From contig NZ_JBDWAS010000007.1 of assembly GCF_039978735.1 (NCBI RefSeq), positions 69,559 through 133,558 on the forward strand: a stretch of 64,000 bases of DNA. The letters are read 5' to 3'. This DNA comes from Maricaulis sp039978735 (GTDB taxonomy: Bacteria > Pseudomonadota > Alphaproteobacteria > Caulobacterales > Maricaulaceae). Under the pieces are notes generated by a model. It did not search any database. It worked only from the letters and a program-made list of their open reading frames with translations, and was not told the DNA's origin. A program made the translations under genes and the position numbers. Position 1 is the stretch's first letter. The number at the start of each line of letters is the position of its first letter. Below, in pieces: positions 9,775 to 19,252 of this stretch.

Positions 9775-10681
9775 GGTCGGCCGGCGGCGGTGTCAGGGAA
9801 GCCGGCGTGGAGGTTCCGGGGCGTTTCATCATGACCCTCAGCATGCGCGCCAGTGTACCCGGAATGTCGCGGCGATGCACGACTTTGTCGACCATGCCCT
9901 TTTCCAGCAGGTATTCGGCGCGCTGGAAGCCTTCGGGCAGTTTTTCACGGATCGTCTGCTCGATAACACGCGGGCCGGCAAAGCCGATCAGGGCGCCCGG
10001 CTCGGCAATATGGACATCGCCCAGCATGGCGTAGGAGGCGGTGACGCCGCCCGTGGTCGGATCGGTCAGCACCACGATATAGGGCAGGCCGGCATCCTTG
10101 AGCATTTCCACGGCAATCGTCGTGCGCGGCATCTGCATCAGGGAGAGCGTGCCCTCCTGCATGCGCGCACCGCCGGCGGCCGTGTAGACGATCAGCGGCG
10201 CCTTGCGGGCAATGGCTTCTTCGGCTGCCTTGATGAAGCTCTCGCCGGCCGCCATGCCGAGCGAACCGCCCATGAAGGCAAAATTCTGTACCAGAACGAC
10301 GCTTTCCAGACCGCCGATACGGCCGACCGCAATCGCCATCGCGTCGTCGCGCCCGGTCTTCTTGCGGGCAGCGGTCAGGCGCGACGTGTAGGGCTTGTCG
10401 TCCTTGAACTTCAGCGGGTCGCGGGGAACTTCCGGCGTGTCCAGCTCGGTGTACTCGCCGTCGAAGGTGAACTGGAAGCGCCAGGCCGGGCCGATGCGCA
10501 TGTGATGCCCGGCGGGCGTCACGAACAGGCCGGCTTCCAGATCCTTGTGGAACACCATCTCGCCAGACTTGGGACATTTGATCCACAGATTGTCCGGCGT
10601 GTCCCGCTTGGAAAAGATTTTCGACATGCCCGGCGGGGTAATCTTGGACAGCCAGTTCATTCCCGTATCCCGATCGTTCAT
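9746..10681 (-). CDS. accD: Acetyl-CoA carboxylase carboxyltransferase subunit beta (zinc-ribbon cysteines lost)
   Basis: 311 residues; transfers carboxyl from carboxybiotin to acetyl-CoA with AccA to make malonyl-CoA. The crotonase-like core is intact: DAMAIAVGRIGG, FAFMGGSLGMAAGE, AAGGARMQEG, LTDPTTGGVTASYA and GFAGPRVIEQTI. The N-terminal zinc ribbon is degenerate: E. coli has CxxC and CxxC, here only C36 remains (KCPKSGEM) and the second pair is replaced by VTPAGHH. From memory the Caulobacter homologue shows the same loss, so this looks lineage-wide rather than a defect. It lies 13 bases after trpA. Confidence 0.96.
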   Translation of the reverse strand: MNDRDTGMNWLSKITPPGMSKIFSKRDTPDNLWIKCPKSGEMVFHKDLEAGLFVTPAGHHMRIGPAWRFQFTFDGEYTELDTPEVPRDPLKFKDDKPYTSRLTAARKKTGRDDAMAIAVGRIGGLESVVLVQNFAFMGGSLGMAAGESFIKAAEEAIARKAPLIVYTAAGGARMQEGTLSLMQMPRTTIAVEMLKDAGLPYIVVLTDPTTGGVTASYAMLGDVHIAEPGALIGFAGPRVIEQTIREKLPEGFQRAEYLLEKGMVDKVVHRRDIPGTLARMLRVMMKRPGTSTPASLTPPPADHVASDGGSH

Positions 10682-10694
10682 CGGCTTGTCTTCC

Positions 10695-11483
10695 TCAGCG
10701 GCGTGCAGCGTGCACAGCGGACGACAGGCGCTTTACCAACTCTTGCGCTCCGGCAACACCGCCTGAATGCATTGCATCGACGATGGCCGAACCCACCACA
10801 ACCGCATCGGCCGTGCGGGCTATGGCGGCAGCCTGGTCCGGTTCCTTCACACCGAAGCCGACTGCCACGGGCAGGCCGCTGGCGCGCTGGACGCGGGCAA
10901 CAGCCTCGCCGACTTCGGTCACCGCGCCGGAACCGGCGCCGGTCACCCCTGTCGTGGAAACGTAATAAACGAAGCCCGACGTGTTGGCGACAACGGTCGC
11001 CAGACGCTTGTCGTCGGTGGTCGGGGTCGCCAGGCGGATCAGGGCGATGGAGTATTTGCCCAGCGCCGCGCGCAGCTCGTCGTCTTCCTCCGGCGGCACG
11101 TCGACGCAGATCAGCCCGTCCACGCCGGCCTTTGCCGCGGCCTTGGCAAACGCCTCCCAGCCCATGTGATGGATCGGGTTGGCATAGCCCATCAGGACGA
11201 TCGGCGTGTCCTTGTCGGTCTTCCGGAATTCCGCCGCCTGGGCGAGCGTGCCCTTCAGCGTCATGCCGGCTTCCAGGGCCCGCAATGCGGAGGCCTGGAT
11301 TGCCGGGCCGTCGGCCATCGGATCGGTAAAGGGCATGCCCAGCTCGATCACATCGGCGCCGGCTGCAGGCAAAGCGTTCAGGAGCGCCTGGCTGTCGCCA
11401 TCGCCGGCCATCATGTAGGCGACGAAGCCGGCCCGGTTATAGGCAGACAGTTCGGCGAAGCGGGTGTTGAGGCGGTTGGTCAT
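10695..11483 (-). CDS. trpA: Tryptophan synthase alpha subunit
   Basis: 262 residues, full length. It cleaves indole-3-glycerol phosphate and channels indole to TrpB. The signatures VIELGMPFTDPMADGPAIQ (Asp of the catalytic loop) and VVVGSAIVDAM (phosphate-binding end) are present, with GFVYYVSTTGVTGA between. Its ATG abuts the trpB stop with no spacer, so the two subunits are almost certainly translationally coupled, which suits a 1:1 alpha-beta complex. Confidence 0.97.
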   Translation of the reverse strand: MTNRLNTRFAELSAYNRAGFVAYMMAGDGDSQALLNALPAAGADVIELGMPFTDPMADGPAIQASALRALEAGMTLKGTLAQAAEFRKTDKDTPIVLMGYANPIHHMGWEAFAKAAAKAGVDGLICVDVPPEEDDELRAALGKYSIALIRLATPTTDDKRLATVVANTSGFVYYVSTTGVTGAGSGAVTEVGEAVARVQRASGLPVAVGFGVKEPDQAAAIARTADAVVVGSAIVDAMHSGGVAGAQELVKRLSSAVHAARR

Positions 11484-12716
<1,233 letters not shown>

Positions 12717-12750
12717 GGCTCGGCTCCTTGGTTGGTGCGCACGGGCGCGG

Positions 12751-13383
12751 TCAGACCGCCAGGGCGGCGGCAAAGGCTTGCATCTTCGCGGCGTCCTTGA
12801 CGCCCGGTGCGCTCTCTATGCCGGAAGACACATCGACCGCGCCGGCCCCTGCAGCCGCGACAGCGGCGCAGACATTGGTTGCATCCAGCCCGCCGGACAA
12901 GAGCCAGGGCACGGAAATCTGCAGCGATTTCAGCAGAGCATAATCATAGCCCGTGCCGTGGCCGCCCGGACGGTCGGCGCCCTTCGGCGGTTTGGCGTCG
13001 AACAGGATCATGTCGGCGATGCGGTCAAAGGCCTTCACCGCCTCCAGATCGGCGGCCTCGGCGACGGGCAAGGCCTTGATAACGCCGCGCTTTGCATAGG
13101 CGCGGGCCTGCACGACGCGCTGCGGCGTCTCGGCGCCGTGCAGCTGGATCCAGTCCGGATGCATGGCGTCGCGGATGCGGGCGAGGAGATCGTCGTCCGG
13201 ATTGACGGTCACGGCGACCGTCTCGCTGGTCCTTGCCAGATGCGCCAGTTCACCGGCCAGCGACGGGCTGACATGGCGCGGGCTCTTCTCGAAAAAGACA
13301 TAGCCGGTCCAGCGCGCGCCGGCCTGCTCGGCCGCCGCCACATCCCGCCCCGTCTTCAATCCGCAGAACTTGATATCCGTCAT
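12751..13383 (-). CDS. trpF: Phosphoribosylanthranilate isomerase
   Basis: 210 residues, a single TIM barrel. It performs the Amadori rearrangement of PRA to CdRP, the step before indoleglycerol-phosphate synthase. Motifs are KFCGLKTGRDV at the start (catalytic Cys), WTGYVFFEKSPRHV, WIQLHGAETPQRV, FDAKPPKGADRPGGHG and LSGGLDATNV. It is the first gene of the trpF-trpB-trpA-accD-folC run. No trp leader peptide or attenuator was recognised in the 54 bases separating it from the upstream LysR gene. Confidence 0.96.
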   Translation of the reverse strand: MTDIKFCGLKTGRDVAAAEQAGARWTGYVFFEKSPRHVSPSLAGELAHLARTSETVAVTVNPDDDLLARIRDAMHPDWIQLHGAETPQRVVQARAYAKRGVIKALPVAEAADLEAVKAFDRIADMILFDAKPPKGADRPGGHGTGYDYALLKSLQISVPWLLSGGLDATNVCAAVAAAGAGAVDVSSGIESAPGVKDAAKMQAFAAALAV

Positions 13384-13437
13384 GCCAGACCGGTTAGCGC
13401 GTCAAAGGGCCGTTGGGAAGCGCGACACAGCGTTGCG

Positions 13438-14379
13438 CTACACGGTCTCTCCCGCGTCGGGGAAAGCCGGCGCGGGCTGGTTGAGGCAGAAGGCCATCGG
13501 CTGGAAGAGCATCCATTCGACAAAGGACCGGATTTTCGGTTCCCGCGCACGGCTGCGATCATAGACGAGGTAGTGGGCCACCTTGTGGTCCAGCTCGGAC
13601 TCGAAGGGTCGCACCAGTATCCCGGCGGCGATCTGTTCGGCAAAATAGAGCGGCGATACGGCCACAGCGGCATCCCCGGCTGCAATGGCCGCGGCGATCT
13701 CCATCGACTGTGTCTCCAGTTCCAGTGCGGCGCGCTCGGGCAGGCCGGACGGGTCGGCACCGGCATTGTCGAACCAGTCGCGCCACCAGGACATCGGTCC
13801 GAACAGGCGCAGTTTCAGGAGGTCTGCGGGTGTGTCGATCGGTCCGAACCGTTCGACGGCGCGCGCCGAAACCAGCGGGGTGATCGTGTCGGCGAACAGG
13901 AAGCGCGCCTCCAGCCCGTCCCAGCGTCCATGGCCCAGCCGGATGCCGATATCGGCGTCGCCGCCGGTGATGTCGACCGCTTCGGAACGGCTGTCGATCC
14001 GGACGGCGAATTCGGGGTGGGCAATCTGGAAATTGCCGATCCGGGGGACGAGCCAGTTCGAGCAGAAGGTCGGCAGGGCGGTGATGGTCAGCACGCTGTC
14101 ACGATCCTCCCGCACCTCGCGGAAAGTGCGCTCGAGCATGCGGAAGGCTTCCGAGGTCCCCTGAGCGAGCTGGCGGCCGCGTGCCGTCAGCTCGACATGC
14201 CGGGCCTTGCGCTCGAACAGGGCGAAGCCGAGCCGGTCTTCCAGCAGCTTGATCTGGTAGCTGACCGCAGCCTGGGTCATGCCGAGAGCTTCGCCGGTCC
14301 GGGTGAAGTTTCCCAGCCGGGCGGCAGCCTCGAACACGCGGATGGCGTGAATGGGCGGGAGAGGGCGAACATCAGTCAT
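13438..14379 (-). CDS. LysR-family transcriptional regulator (GcvA-like)
   Basis: 313 residues. The N-terminal winged helix-turn-helix is clear: RVFEAAARLGNFTRTGEALG, then MTQAAVSYQIKLLEDRLG and LFERKARHVELTARGRQL. The remainder is a periplasmic-binding-protein-like effector domain. The P-P-I-H-A-I-R-V-F start and overall pattern match the GcvA/AmpR-type subgroup. GGAAAAC precedes the ATG. It is transcribed toward trpF with only 54 bases between them but is also divergent from a tiny ORF at 14470, the classical LysR arrangement for its own target. Effector unknown; control of trp genes is possible but not shown. Confidence 0.9.
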   Translation of the reverse strand: MTDVRPLPPIHAIRVFEAAARLGNFTRTGEALGMTQAAVSYQIKLLEDRLGFALFERKARHVELTARGRQLAQGTSEAFRMLERTFREVREDRDSVLTITALPTFCSNWLVPRIGNFQIAHPEFAVRIDSRSEAVDITGGDADIGIRLGHGRWDGLEARFLFADTITPLVSARAVERFGPIDTPADLLKLRLFGPMSWWRDWFDNAGADPSGLPERAALELETQSMEIAAAIAAGDAAVAVSPLYFAEQIAAGILVRPFESELDHKVAHYLVYDRSRAREPKIRSFVEWMLFQPMAFCLNQPAPAFPDAGETV

Positions 14380-14442
14380 AAGTTTTCCTTATCAAAGACC
14401 ATCGAGATCGCGTTGGTCAAGGCGGTTTGGGGCGCCTAAATC

Positions 14443-14475
14443 ATGGTCATGCTTATGACGGAGATGGTCATGACC
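14443..14475. promoter_or_regulatory. Repeat cluster between LysR gene and small ORF (candidate LysR operator)
   Basis: ATGGTCATG occurs twice (14443-14451 and 14464-14472), 21 bases apart, i.e. two helical turns. Each copy also belongs to a dyad: GTCAT-gctt-ATGAC (14446-14459) and the perfect palindrome GGTCATGACC (14466-14475). LysR proteins bind such phased interrupted dyads in the divergent spacer. The second copy overlaps the probable start of the small ORF, so binding there could block its translation or transcription start. Function is inferred. Confidence 0.45.
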
Positions 14476-14616
14476 CTCGCTGAACTGATGATTGAACACA
14501 CCCCGCCCCGGATCGTTGGCAGCACGCACGAACGCCGCAGCATGAGCTGGAGCGGCTGGCTGGTGCCCCGCTTTGAATGGCTGTCCGGCCATGCGGACTG
14601 GAACCGAAAGATCTGA
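14470..14616 (+). CDS. Putative 48-residue microprotein divergent from the LysR gene
   Basis: ATG 14470 is preceded by CGGAG (14459-14463) at a six-base spacing; upstream in-frame ATGs (14443, 14449, 14455, 14464) have no ribosome site. The product starts MTLAELMIEH and contains SMSWSGWLVPRFEWLSGH, giving four tryptophans in 48 residues; it ends in RKI. No signal peptide or cysteine. I do not recognise the family. Its divergent position relative to a LysR gene and the good ribosome site are the reasons to call it; codon use is compatible with the host but the length gives little statistical power. Confidence 0.45.
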   Translation: MTLAELMIEHTPPRIVGSTHERRSMSWSGWLVPRFEWLSGHADWNRKI

Positions 14617-14765
14617 CGGTTTGCCGGTGGCCCGATGCCGATGGGCTGCCGGCCGGGCGGCGGGTTCCGGACTTTCGTGGTGCCGATGACGAAGGGCCGG
14701 TGTTCTGCCCGGATGCCGGAGACCGGACCCGCCGCCAAATCCTCCCGACCTGAAAAGCTTCGTTC

Positions 14766-14802
14766 CCTCCGAAGAGTTTCCCTCCCCCGAAGAGTTCCCT
14801 CC
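14766..14802. repeat. Short imperfect tandem repeat
   Basis: Two near-identical copies of a unit reading CCGAAGAGTTTCCCTCC and CCGAAGAGTTCCCTCC lie head to tail just before the ihfB terminator. The 190 bases from the small ORF to the terminator otherwise hold no recognisable gene. Confidence 0.5.
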
Positions 14803-14806
14803 AACG

Positions 14807-14837
14807 ACAAAGGGCCCGGCATTGCCGGGCCCTTTGT
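14807..14837 (-). terminator. Terminator hairpin after ihfB (bidirectional shape)
   Basis: Perfect 14-bp inverted repeat (14807-14820 and 14824-14837; arms ACAAAGGGCCCGGC and its complement) with a three-base loop. It follows the ihfB stop at 14858 and could also stop plus-strand transcription from the small ORF. Confidence 0.85.
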
Positions 14838-14857
14838 TAATTCAATCGGATTGTCGT

Positions 14858-15166
14858 TTATTCCGCGAGTTCCGGATGGGTGTCCCGGGACGCATCCACC
14901 CGCTCGCGCAGCTCCTTGCCGGTCTTGAAGAAGGGTACGTGCTTCTCCTTCACGGCAACGCTTTCACCGGTCCGCGGATTGCGGCCGACGCGGGCCGGCC
15001 TGCGGCGAACCGAAAACGCACCGAAACCACGCAGCTCGACGCGGTCGCCTTCGGCGAGCGCGTCCGTGATCCCGTCAAGGATCGTGTTGACCACGCGCTC
15101 GACATCGCGGTGGTAAAGATGGGGGTTGGCTTCGGCTAGTTTGTCGATCAATTCCGATTTGATCAT
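14858..15166 (-). CDS. ihfB: Integration host factor subunit beta
   Basis: 102 residues. IHF-beta bends DNA as a heterodimer with IHF-alpha in recombination, replication and sigma-54 promoter activation. The start MIKSELIDKLAEANPHL, the arm RGFGAFSVRRRPARVGRNP and RTGESVAVKEKHVPFFK are typical of IHF-beta rather than HU. ATG 15166 is preceded by GGAGGTG. The rpsA-ihfB order is conserved in proteobacteria. A separate terminator between rpsA and ihfB suggests ihfB can be expressed independently. The sigma-54 gene rpoN is in the same window at 22 kb. Confidence 0.95.
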   Translation of the reverse strand: MIKSELIDKLAEANPHLYHRDVERVVNTILDGITDALAEGDRVELRGFGAFSVRRRPARVGRNPRTGESVAVKEKHVPFFKTGKELRERVDASRDTHPELAE

Positions 15167-15232
15167 TGAGCACCTCCGCACCAGAAAATCCGATCCTTGC
15201 GCCTGCGGACCCGGCCGTCAATGCGCAGGCAT

Positions 15233-15268
15233 AAAAAAACGGCCGGAGCGTGAGGCTCCGGCCGTTTT
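15233..15268 (-). terminator. Rho-independent terminator after rpsA
   Basis: 14-bp perfect stem (15236-15249 with 15255-15268), five-base loop, and a seven-T run on the minus strand (15233-15239). Positioned 19 bases past the rpsA stop. Confidence 0.93.
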
Positions 15269-15286
15269 CTGTCCGGGTCAGGACGA

Positions 15287-16993
15287 CTAGTTGTCGCCCT
15301 TCTCGCCCTCTTTCTCGCGCAGCGCGGCGCCGAGAATGTCGCCGAGCGAAGCGCCGGCGTCGGAGGAACCGTACTGTTCGACGGCTTCACGCTCTTCGGA
15401 GATCTCCAGTGCCTTGATGGACAGGGAGATGCGGCGCGAGGCCTTGTCGATGTTGGTGATGCGGGCATCGACCTTGTCACCGACCGCGAAGCGTTCCGGA
15501 CGCTGTTCCGCACGATCGCGGGACAGGTCGGACTTGCGGATGAAGGACTTCATCGAGGCGTCGTCGCCGAAGGAGACTTCGATACCACCGGAGGTGATCT
15601 CGGTGACCGTGCAGGTCACGGTGTCGCCGCGGGACACGCCGGACGAATCCATCGGATCGCCGCCGAGCTGCTTGATGCCCAGGGAGACGCGCTCCTTTTC
15701 GACGTCGACGTCGAGCACCTTGGCTTCGACGACATCACCCTTCTTGAAGCTCTCGATGGCTTGCTCGCCGGACTGCTCCCAGGAGATGTCCGACAGGTGC
15801 ACCATGCCGTCGATGTCGCCTTCGAGACCCACGAACAGACCGAATTCGGTGATGTTCTTGATCTCGCCCTTGATGGCCGTGCCGGACGGGTGCGTTTCCG
15901 CGAAGACTTCCCACGGATTGCGCTGCGTCTGCTTCACGCCCAGGGAGATGCGGCGCTTCTCGGCGTCCACGTCGAGCACCATGACCTGGACCTCTTGCGA
16001 GGTGGACAGGATCTTGCCCGGATGGACGTTCTTCTTGGTCCAGGACATCTCGGAGACGTGGACGAGGCCTTCGACGCCCTCTTCCAGTTCCACGAAGGCA
16101 CCGTATTCGGCGATGTTCGTGACGCGGCCCTCGAAGACAGCACCGACCGGGTATTTGGCGGCAACGCCTTCCCACGGGTCGGACATCAGCTGCTTCATGC
16201 CGAGCGAGATGCGCTGGGTTTCCTTGTTGATCTTGATGATCTGGACTTTGACGGTCTGACCGACTTCCACCACTTCGGACGGATGGCCGACGCGGCTCCA
16301 GGACATGTCGGTGACGTGCAGCAGGCCGTCGATACCGCCCAGGTCAACGAACGCACCGTAATCGGTGATGTTCTTGACCACGCCGTCGCGGGCTTCGCCC
16401 TCGGCCAGCTGACCGACCAGTTCGGCGCGCTGTTCGGCACGGCTTTCTTCCAGCACGGCGCGGCGCGAGACCACGATATTGCCGCGCGGACGGTCCATCT
16501 TCAGGATCGCGAACGGCTGTTCCTGGTTCATCAGCGGGCCGACATCGCGCACGGGGCGGATATCCACCTGCGAGCCCGGCAGGAAGGCCGAAGCGCCGCC
16601 CAGGTCGACGGTGAAGCCGCCCTTGACGCGGCCGACAATGGCGCCGTTGACCGGTTCCTTCTTGTCGAAGGACTTTTCGAGACGATCCCAGCTTTCTTCG
16701 CGGCGGGCCTTGTCGCGCGACAGAATGGCATCGCCGAGCGCGTTTTCGATGCGCTCGAGGTAAACTTCGACTTCGTCACCCGCCTTGGGGGCTTCCGAGC
16801 CCGGGCCCGTGAATTCGCGCAGCGGGATACGGCCTTCGGTCTTCAGGCCGACATCGACCACCACGAAATCGTTTTCAATCGCGGTCACGGTACCTTTGAC
16901 GACCTGGCCTTCCGCGAGATCGCGGCCGGCGAGGCTCGCCTCAAGCATTGCGGCGAAATCGTCGGTCGTCGGGGTGAGAGATTCTGTAGACAT
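15287..16993 (-). CDS. rpsA: 30S ribosomal protein S1
   Basis: 568 residues with six S1 RNA-binding repeats, the full proteobacterial complement. Repeat signatures include GQVVKGTVTAIENDFVVVDV in the first and the recurrent YGAFVDLGGIDGLLHVTDMS, YGAFVELEEGVEGLVHVSEM and FGLFVGLEGDIDGMVHLSDI in later ones. S1 unfolds mRNA leaders for initiation on the 30S subunit. ATG 16993 (MSTESLTPTTDDF) is the conserved start; the in-frame upstream extension of 38 codons is not conserved. It lies downstream of cmk after 179 bases and ends in a strong terminator. Confidence 0.97.
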   Translation of the reverse strand: MSTESLTPTTDDFAAMLEASLAGRDLAEGQVVKGTVTAIENDFVVVDVGLKTEGRIPLREFTGPGSEAPKAGDEVEVYLERIENALGDAILSRDKARREESWDRLEKSFDKKEPVNGAIVGRVKGGFTVDLGGASAFLPGSQVDIRPVRDVGPLMNQEQPFAILKMDRPRGNIVVSRRAVLEESRAEQRAELVGQLAEGEARDGVVKNITDYGAFVDLGGIDGLLHVTDMSWSRVGHPSEVVEVGQTVKVQIIKINKETQRISLGMKQLMSDPWEGVAAKYPVGAVFEGRVTNIAEYGAFVELEEGVEGLVHVSEMSWTKKNVHPGKILSTSQEVQVMVLDVDAEKRRISLGVKQTQRNPWEVFAETHPSGTAIKGEIKNITEFGLFVGLEGDIDGMVHLSDISWEQSGEQAIESFKKGDVVEAKVLDVDVEKERVSLGIKQLGGDPMDSSGVSRGDTVTCTVTEITSGGIEVSFGDDASMKSFIRKSDLSRDRAEQRPERFAVGDKVDARITNIDKASRRISLSIKALEISEEREAVEQYGSSDAGASLGDILGAALREKEGEKGDN

Positions 16994-17172
16994 GTTAAAG
17001 GGTTGCTCCGATGCAGCGACAGTATTGCGTCTGTCTGTCCTGTCGCCGCTTGCCGTTTCCGGCCGGTTGGACGTTGTACAAAAGGGCGCCAGATCGGACC
17101 GCCACAACGATCGTCGTCACGGAAATCGTGTCTGGAACACCCGGCTATTTTGTTGCGCTAGCGGTGGAAGCG

Positions 17173-17799
17173 TCACGCCTTTTGGCGCTTTTCCACAATA
17201 CGGATCGCTGTTGCAACGGCCGCGTCTATACTCAAGGAAGACGTATCAAGCAAGGTCGCGTCGTCGGCGGGCTTCATCGGTGCGTCGGTGCGCTCGGCAT
17301 CGCGGGCATCCCGCTCGCGGGTCTGTTCGAGCATCGTCTCGAAGCTCAGCGTCTCGCCCTTGGCCCGCAATTCTTCCCAGCGCCGGCGCGCGCGGGTCTC
17401 GGCATCGGCCGTCACGAACAGTTTCACCTCGGCATCCGGACAGATCACCGTGCCGATATCGCGCCCGTCCAGGATCGCCCCGCCGGGCTGTGTGGCAAAG
17501 GCGCGCTGCAGGTCGAACAGCGCTTCGCGCACCTGCGGGATCGCGGCGACCCGTGAGGCCATGGCGCCGGCCTCGGCCGTGCGGATCCGGTCCTCGTCGA
17601 TTGCGGCCAGGTCGAGCTGTGCCGCCAGCCGGGCGCAGGCCTCGGCGTCGGCCGGATCGATCCCGGCCTCGATGACAGCCAGACCCGTCGCCCGGTAGAG
17701 CGAGCCCGTATCCAGATGCGGCAGGCCGAAATGATCGGCCAGCGCCCTGGCGATCGTGCCCTTGCCCGAGGCGAGCGGTCCGTCGACGGCGATGATCAT
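17173..17799 (-). CDS. cmk: Cytidylate kinase
   Basis: 208 residues. Phosphorylates CMP and dCMP with ATP. The P-loop is AVDGPLASGKGTIARAL at the N-terminus, followed by LDTGSLYRATGLAV and LDGRDIGTVICPDAEVK, the CMP-binding landmarks. One base separates it from the aroA stop, so the pair is an operon; aroA-cmk-rpsA order is conserved across proteobacteria. Confidence 0.96.
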   Translation of the reverse strand: MIIAVDGPLASGKGTIARALADHFGLPHLDTGSLYRATGLAVIEAGIDPADAEACARLAAQLDLAAIDEDRIRTAEAGAMASRVAAIPQVREALFDLQRAFATQPGGAILDGRDIGTVICPDAEVKLFVTADAETRARRRWEELRAKGETLSFETMLEQTRERDARDAERTDAPMKPADDATLLDTSSLSIDAAVATAIRIVEKRQKA

Positions 17800-17800
17800 G

Positions 17801-19141
17801 TCACGCCGGCTCCAGCTGCACGCCCAGCCCGGCCATGTGCGCGAAGAAATCGGGATAGCTCGTGGCGATCATGGCGACATCGTCCACCGACGCGCCCTCG
17901 CGCGAGGCCAGGCCGAGCACCAGACCGCTCATCGCCAGGCGGTGGTCGTGATGCGTGACCGTGCGTCCGCCGCCCTTCACACCGCCCAGACCGGCGCCAT
18001 GGACAGTCAGGCTGTCCTCACCCGTCTCGACGTGGACACCGCTGGCCCGCAGCAATTCTGCCGTTCCCTCGAGCCGGTCGCTTTCCTTGGCGCGCAGCTC
18101 GGCCAGGCCCGGCATGAAGGTCGTGCCCTCGGCAAAGGCGGCAGCGACAGCGAGGATGGGGTATTCGTCGATCATCGCCGGCGCGCGTTCGGCCGGCACC
18201 TCGATGCCGCGCAGTGCACTCGCACGGGCCGTGACTGTCATGGTCCGCTCGCCGGCCATGTCGGGACCCGGCTCGACCGTCAGTTCGGCCCCCATCTCGC
18301 GCAGCGTCTCGATCAGGCCGGTGCGGGCCGGATTGTCCATGACACCGGTCAGCGTCACCTCCGAGCCGGGCGTGACGAGGGCCGCCACGATCGCAAAGGC
18401 CGAGGAAGACGGGTCGCCGGGGACATCGACATTGCACGCGGTCAGCGCCTGCGGGCCGGCAAGGCGGATGGTCGAGGCCGGTCCGTCGCGCTGTACGTCG
18501 ATCGAGGCGCCGAAAGCGGCGAGCATGGTTTCGGTATGGTCCCGGGTGATCTGCGGCTCGTACACGCAGGTCTCACCGTCGGCGCTCAGTCCGGCCAGAA
18601 GAATGGCCGACTTTACCTGGGCCGAGGCGACCGGCGGTGTGTAGTCGATACCGTGCAGCTTGCTGGGGGCGAGCCGGGCCGGCAGGCGGCCATCGCTGGT
18701 TTCGAACAGGGCGCCCATGGTTTCCAGCGGATCTGTCACCCGGCGCATGGGGCGCGAGGACAGGCTTTCATCGCCGACAAACTCCGCCGCCACGCCACTG
18801 CCTGCGACAGCGCCCATCACGAGGCGCACACCGGTCCCGGAATTGCCGAAATCGAGCGGTGCGCCGGGCGTCGCAAGGCGCCCGCTGGTGCCCAGAACGG
18901 TCCAGGCACCCGGGCCCGTCCGCTCGACACCGGCGCCGAGTGCCGCCATGGCCTTGGCCGTGTTCAGCACGTCTTCGCTTTCAAGCAGGCCGGTGATCCG
19001 GGTTTCGCCGCGGGCGAGTGCGCCGAGGATCAGGGCGCGGTGCGACACGGATTTGTCGCCGGGAGCCTTCAGACGGCCGGACAGCGCTTTGGCCGGCAAG
19101 GCCCTGAAAGGCCCGCTTCGGCGGGACGGAATTTCGCTCAT
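17801..19141 (-). CDS. aroA: 3-phosphoshikimate 1-carboxyvinyltransferase (EPSP synthase)
   Basis: 446 residues. Sixth step of the shikimate pathway, joining PEP to shikimate-3-phosphate. Key segments: LSGRLKAPGDKSVSHRAL (substrate Lys-Ser), FGNSGTGVRLVMG, SSRPMRRVTDPL, VPGDPSSSAFAIVAAL, DEYPILAVAAAFAEG and LRAKESDRL. The LMGAVAG and NSGTG loops suggest a class II-like enzyme as in other alphaproteobacteria, though this is a reading by eye. Divergent from the TIGR02300 gene with 111 bases between starts. Confidence 0.96.
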   Translation of the reverse strand: MSEIPSRRSGPFRALPAKALSGRLKAPGDKSVSHRALILGALARGETRITGLLESEDVLNTAKAMAALGAGVERTGPGAWTVLGTSGRLATPGAPLDFGNSGTGVRLVMGAVAGSGVAAEFVGDESLSSRPMRRVTDPLETMGALFETSDGRLPARLAPSKLHGIDYTPPVASAQVKSAILLAGLSADGETCVYEPQITRDHTETMLAAFGASIDVQRDGPASTIRLAGPQALTACNVDVPGDPSSSAFAIVAALVTPGSEVTLTGVMDNPARTGLIETLREMGAELTVEPGPDMAGERTMTVTARASALRGIEVPAERAPAMIDEYPILAVAAAFAEGTTFMPGLAELRAKESDRLEGTAELLRASGVHVETGEDSLTVHGAGLGGVKGGGRTVTHHDHRLAMSGLVLGLASREGASVDDVAMIATSYPDFFAHMAGLGVQLEPA

Positions 19142-19252
19142 GAAAGGAAAAACTGGGTTTGAGGTGACAAGACGGCGATCAGGTTTTGACAGAGCGCGAT
19201 GATCGTGGCAACGGGTCCGGCCGAAATTCGAATCTGGTTGTGAAGGGAAGTC

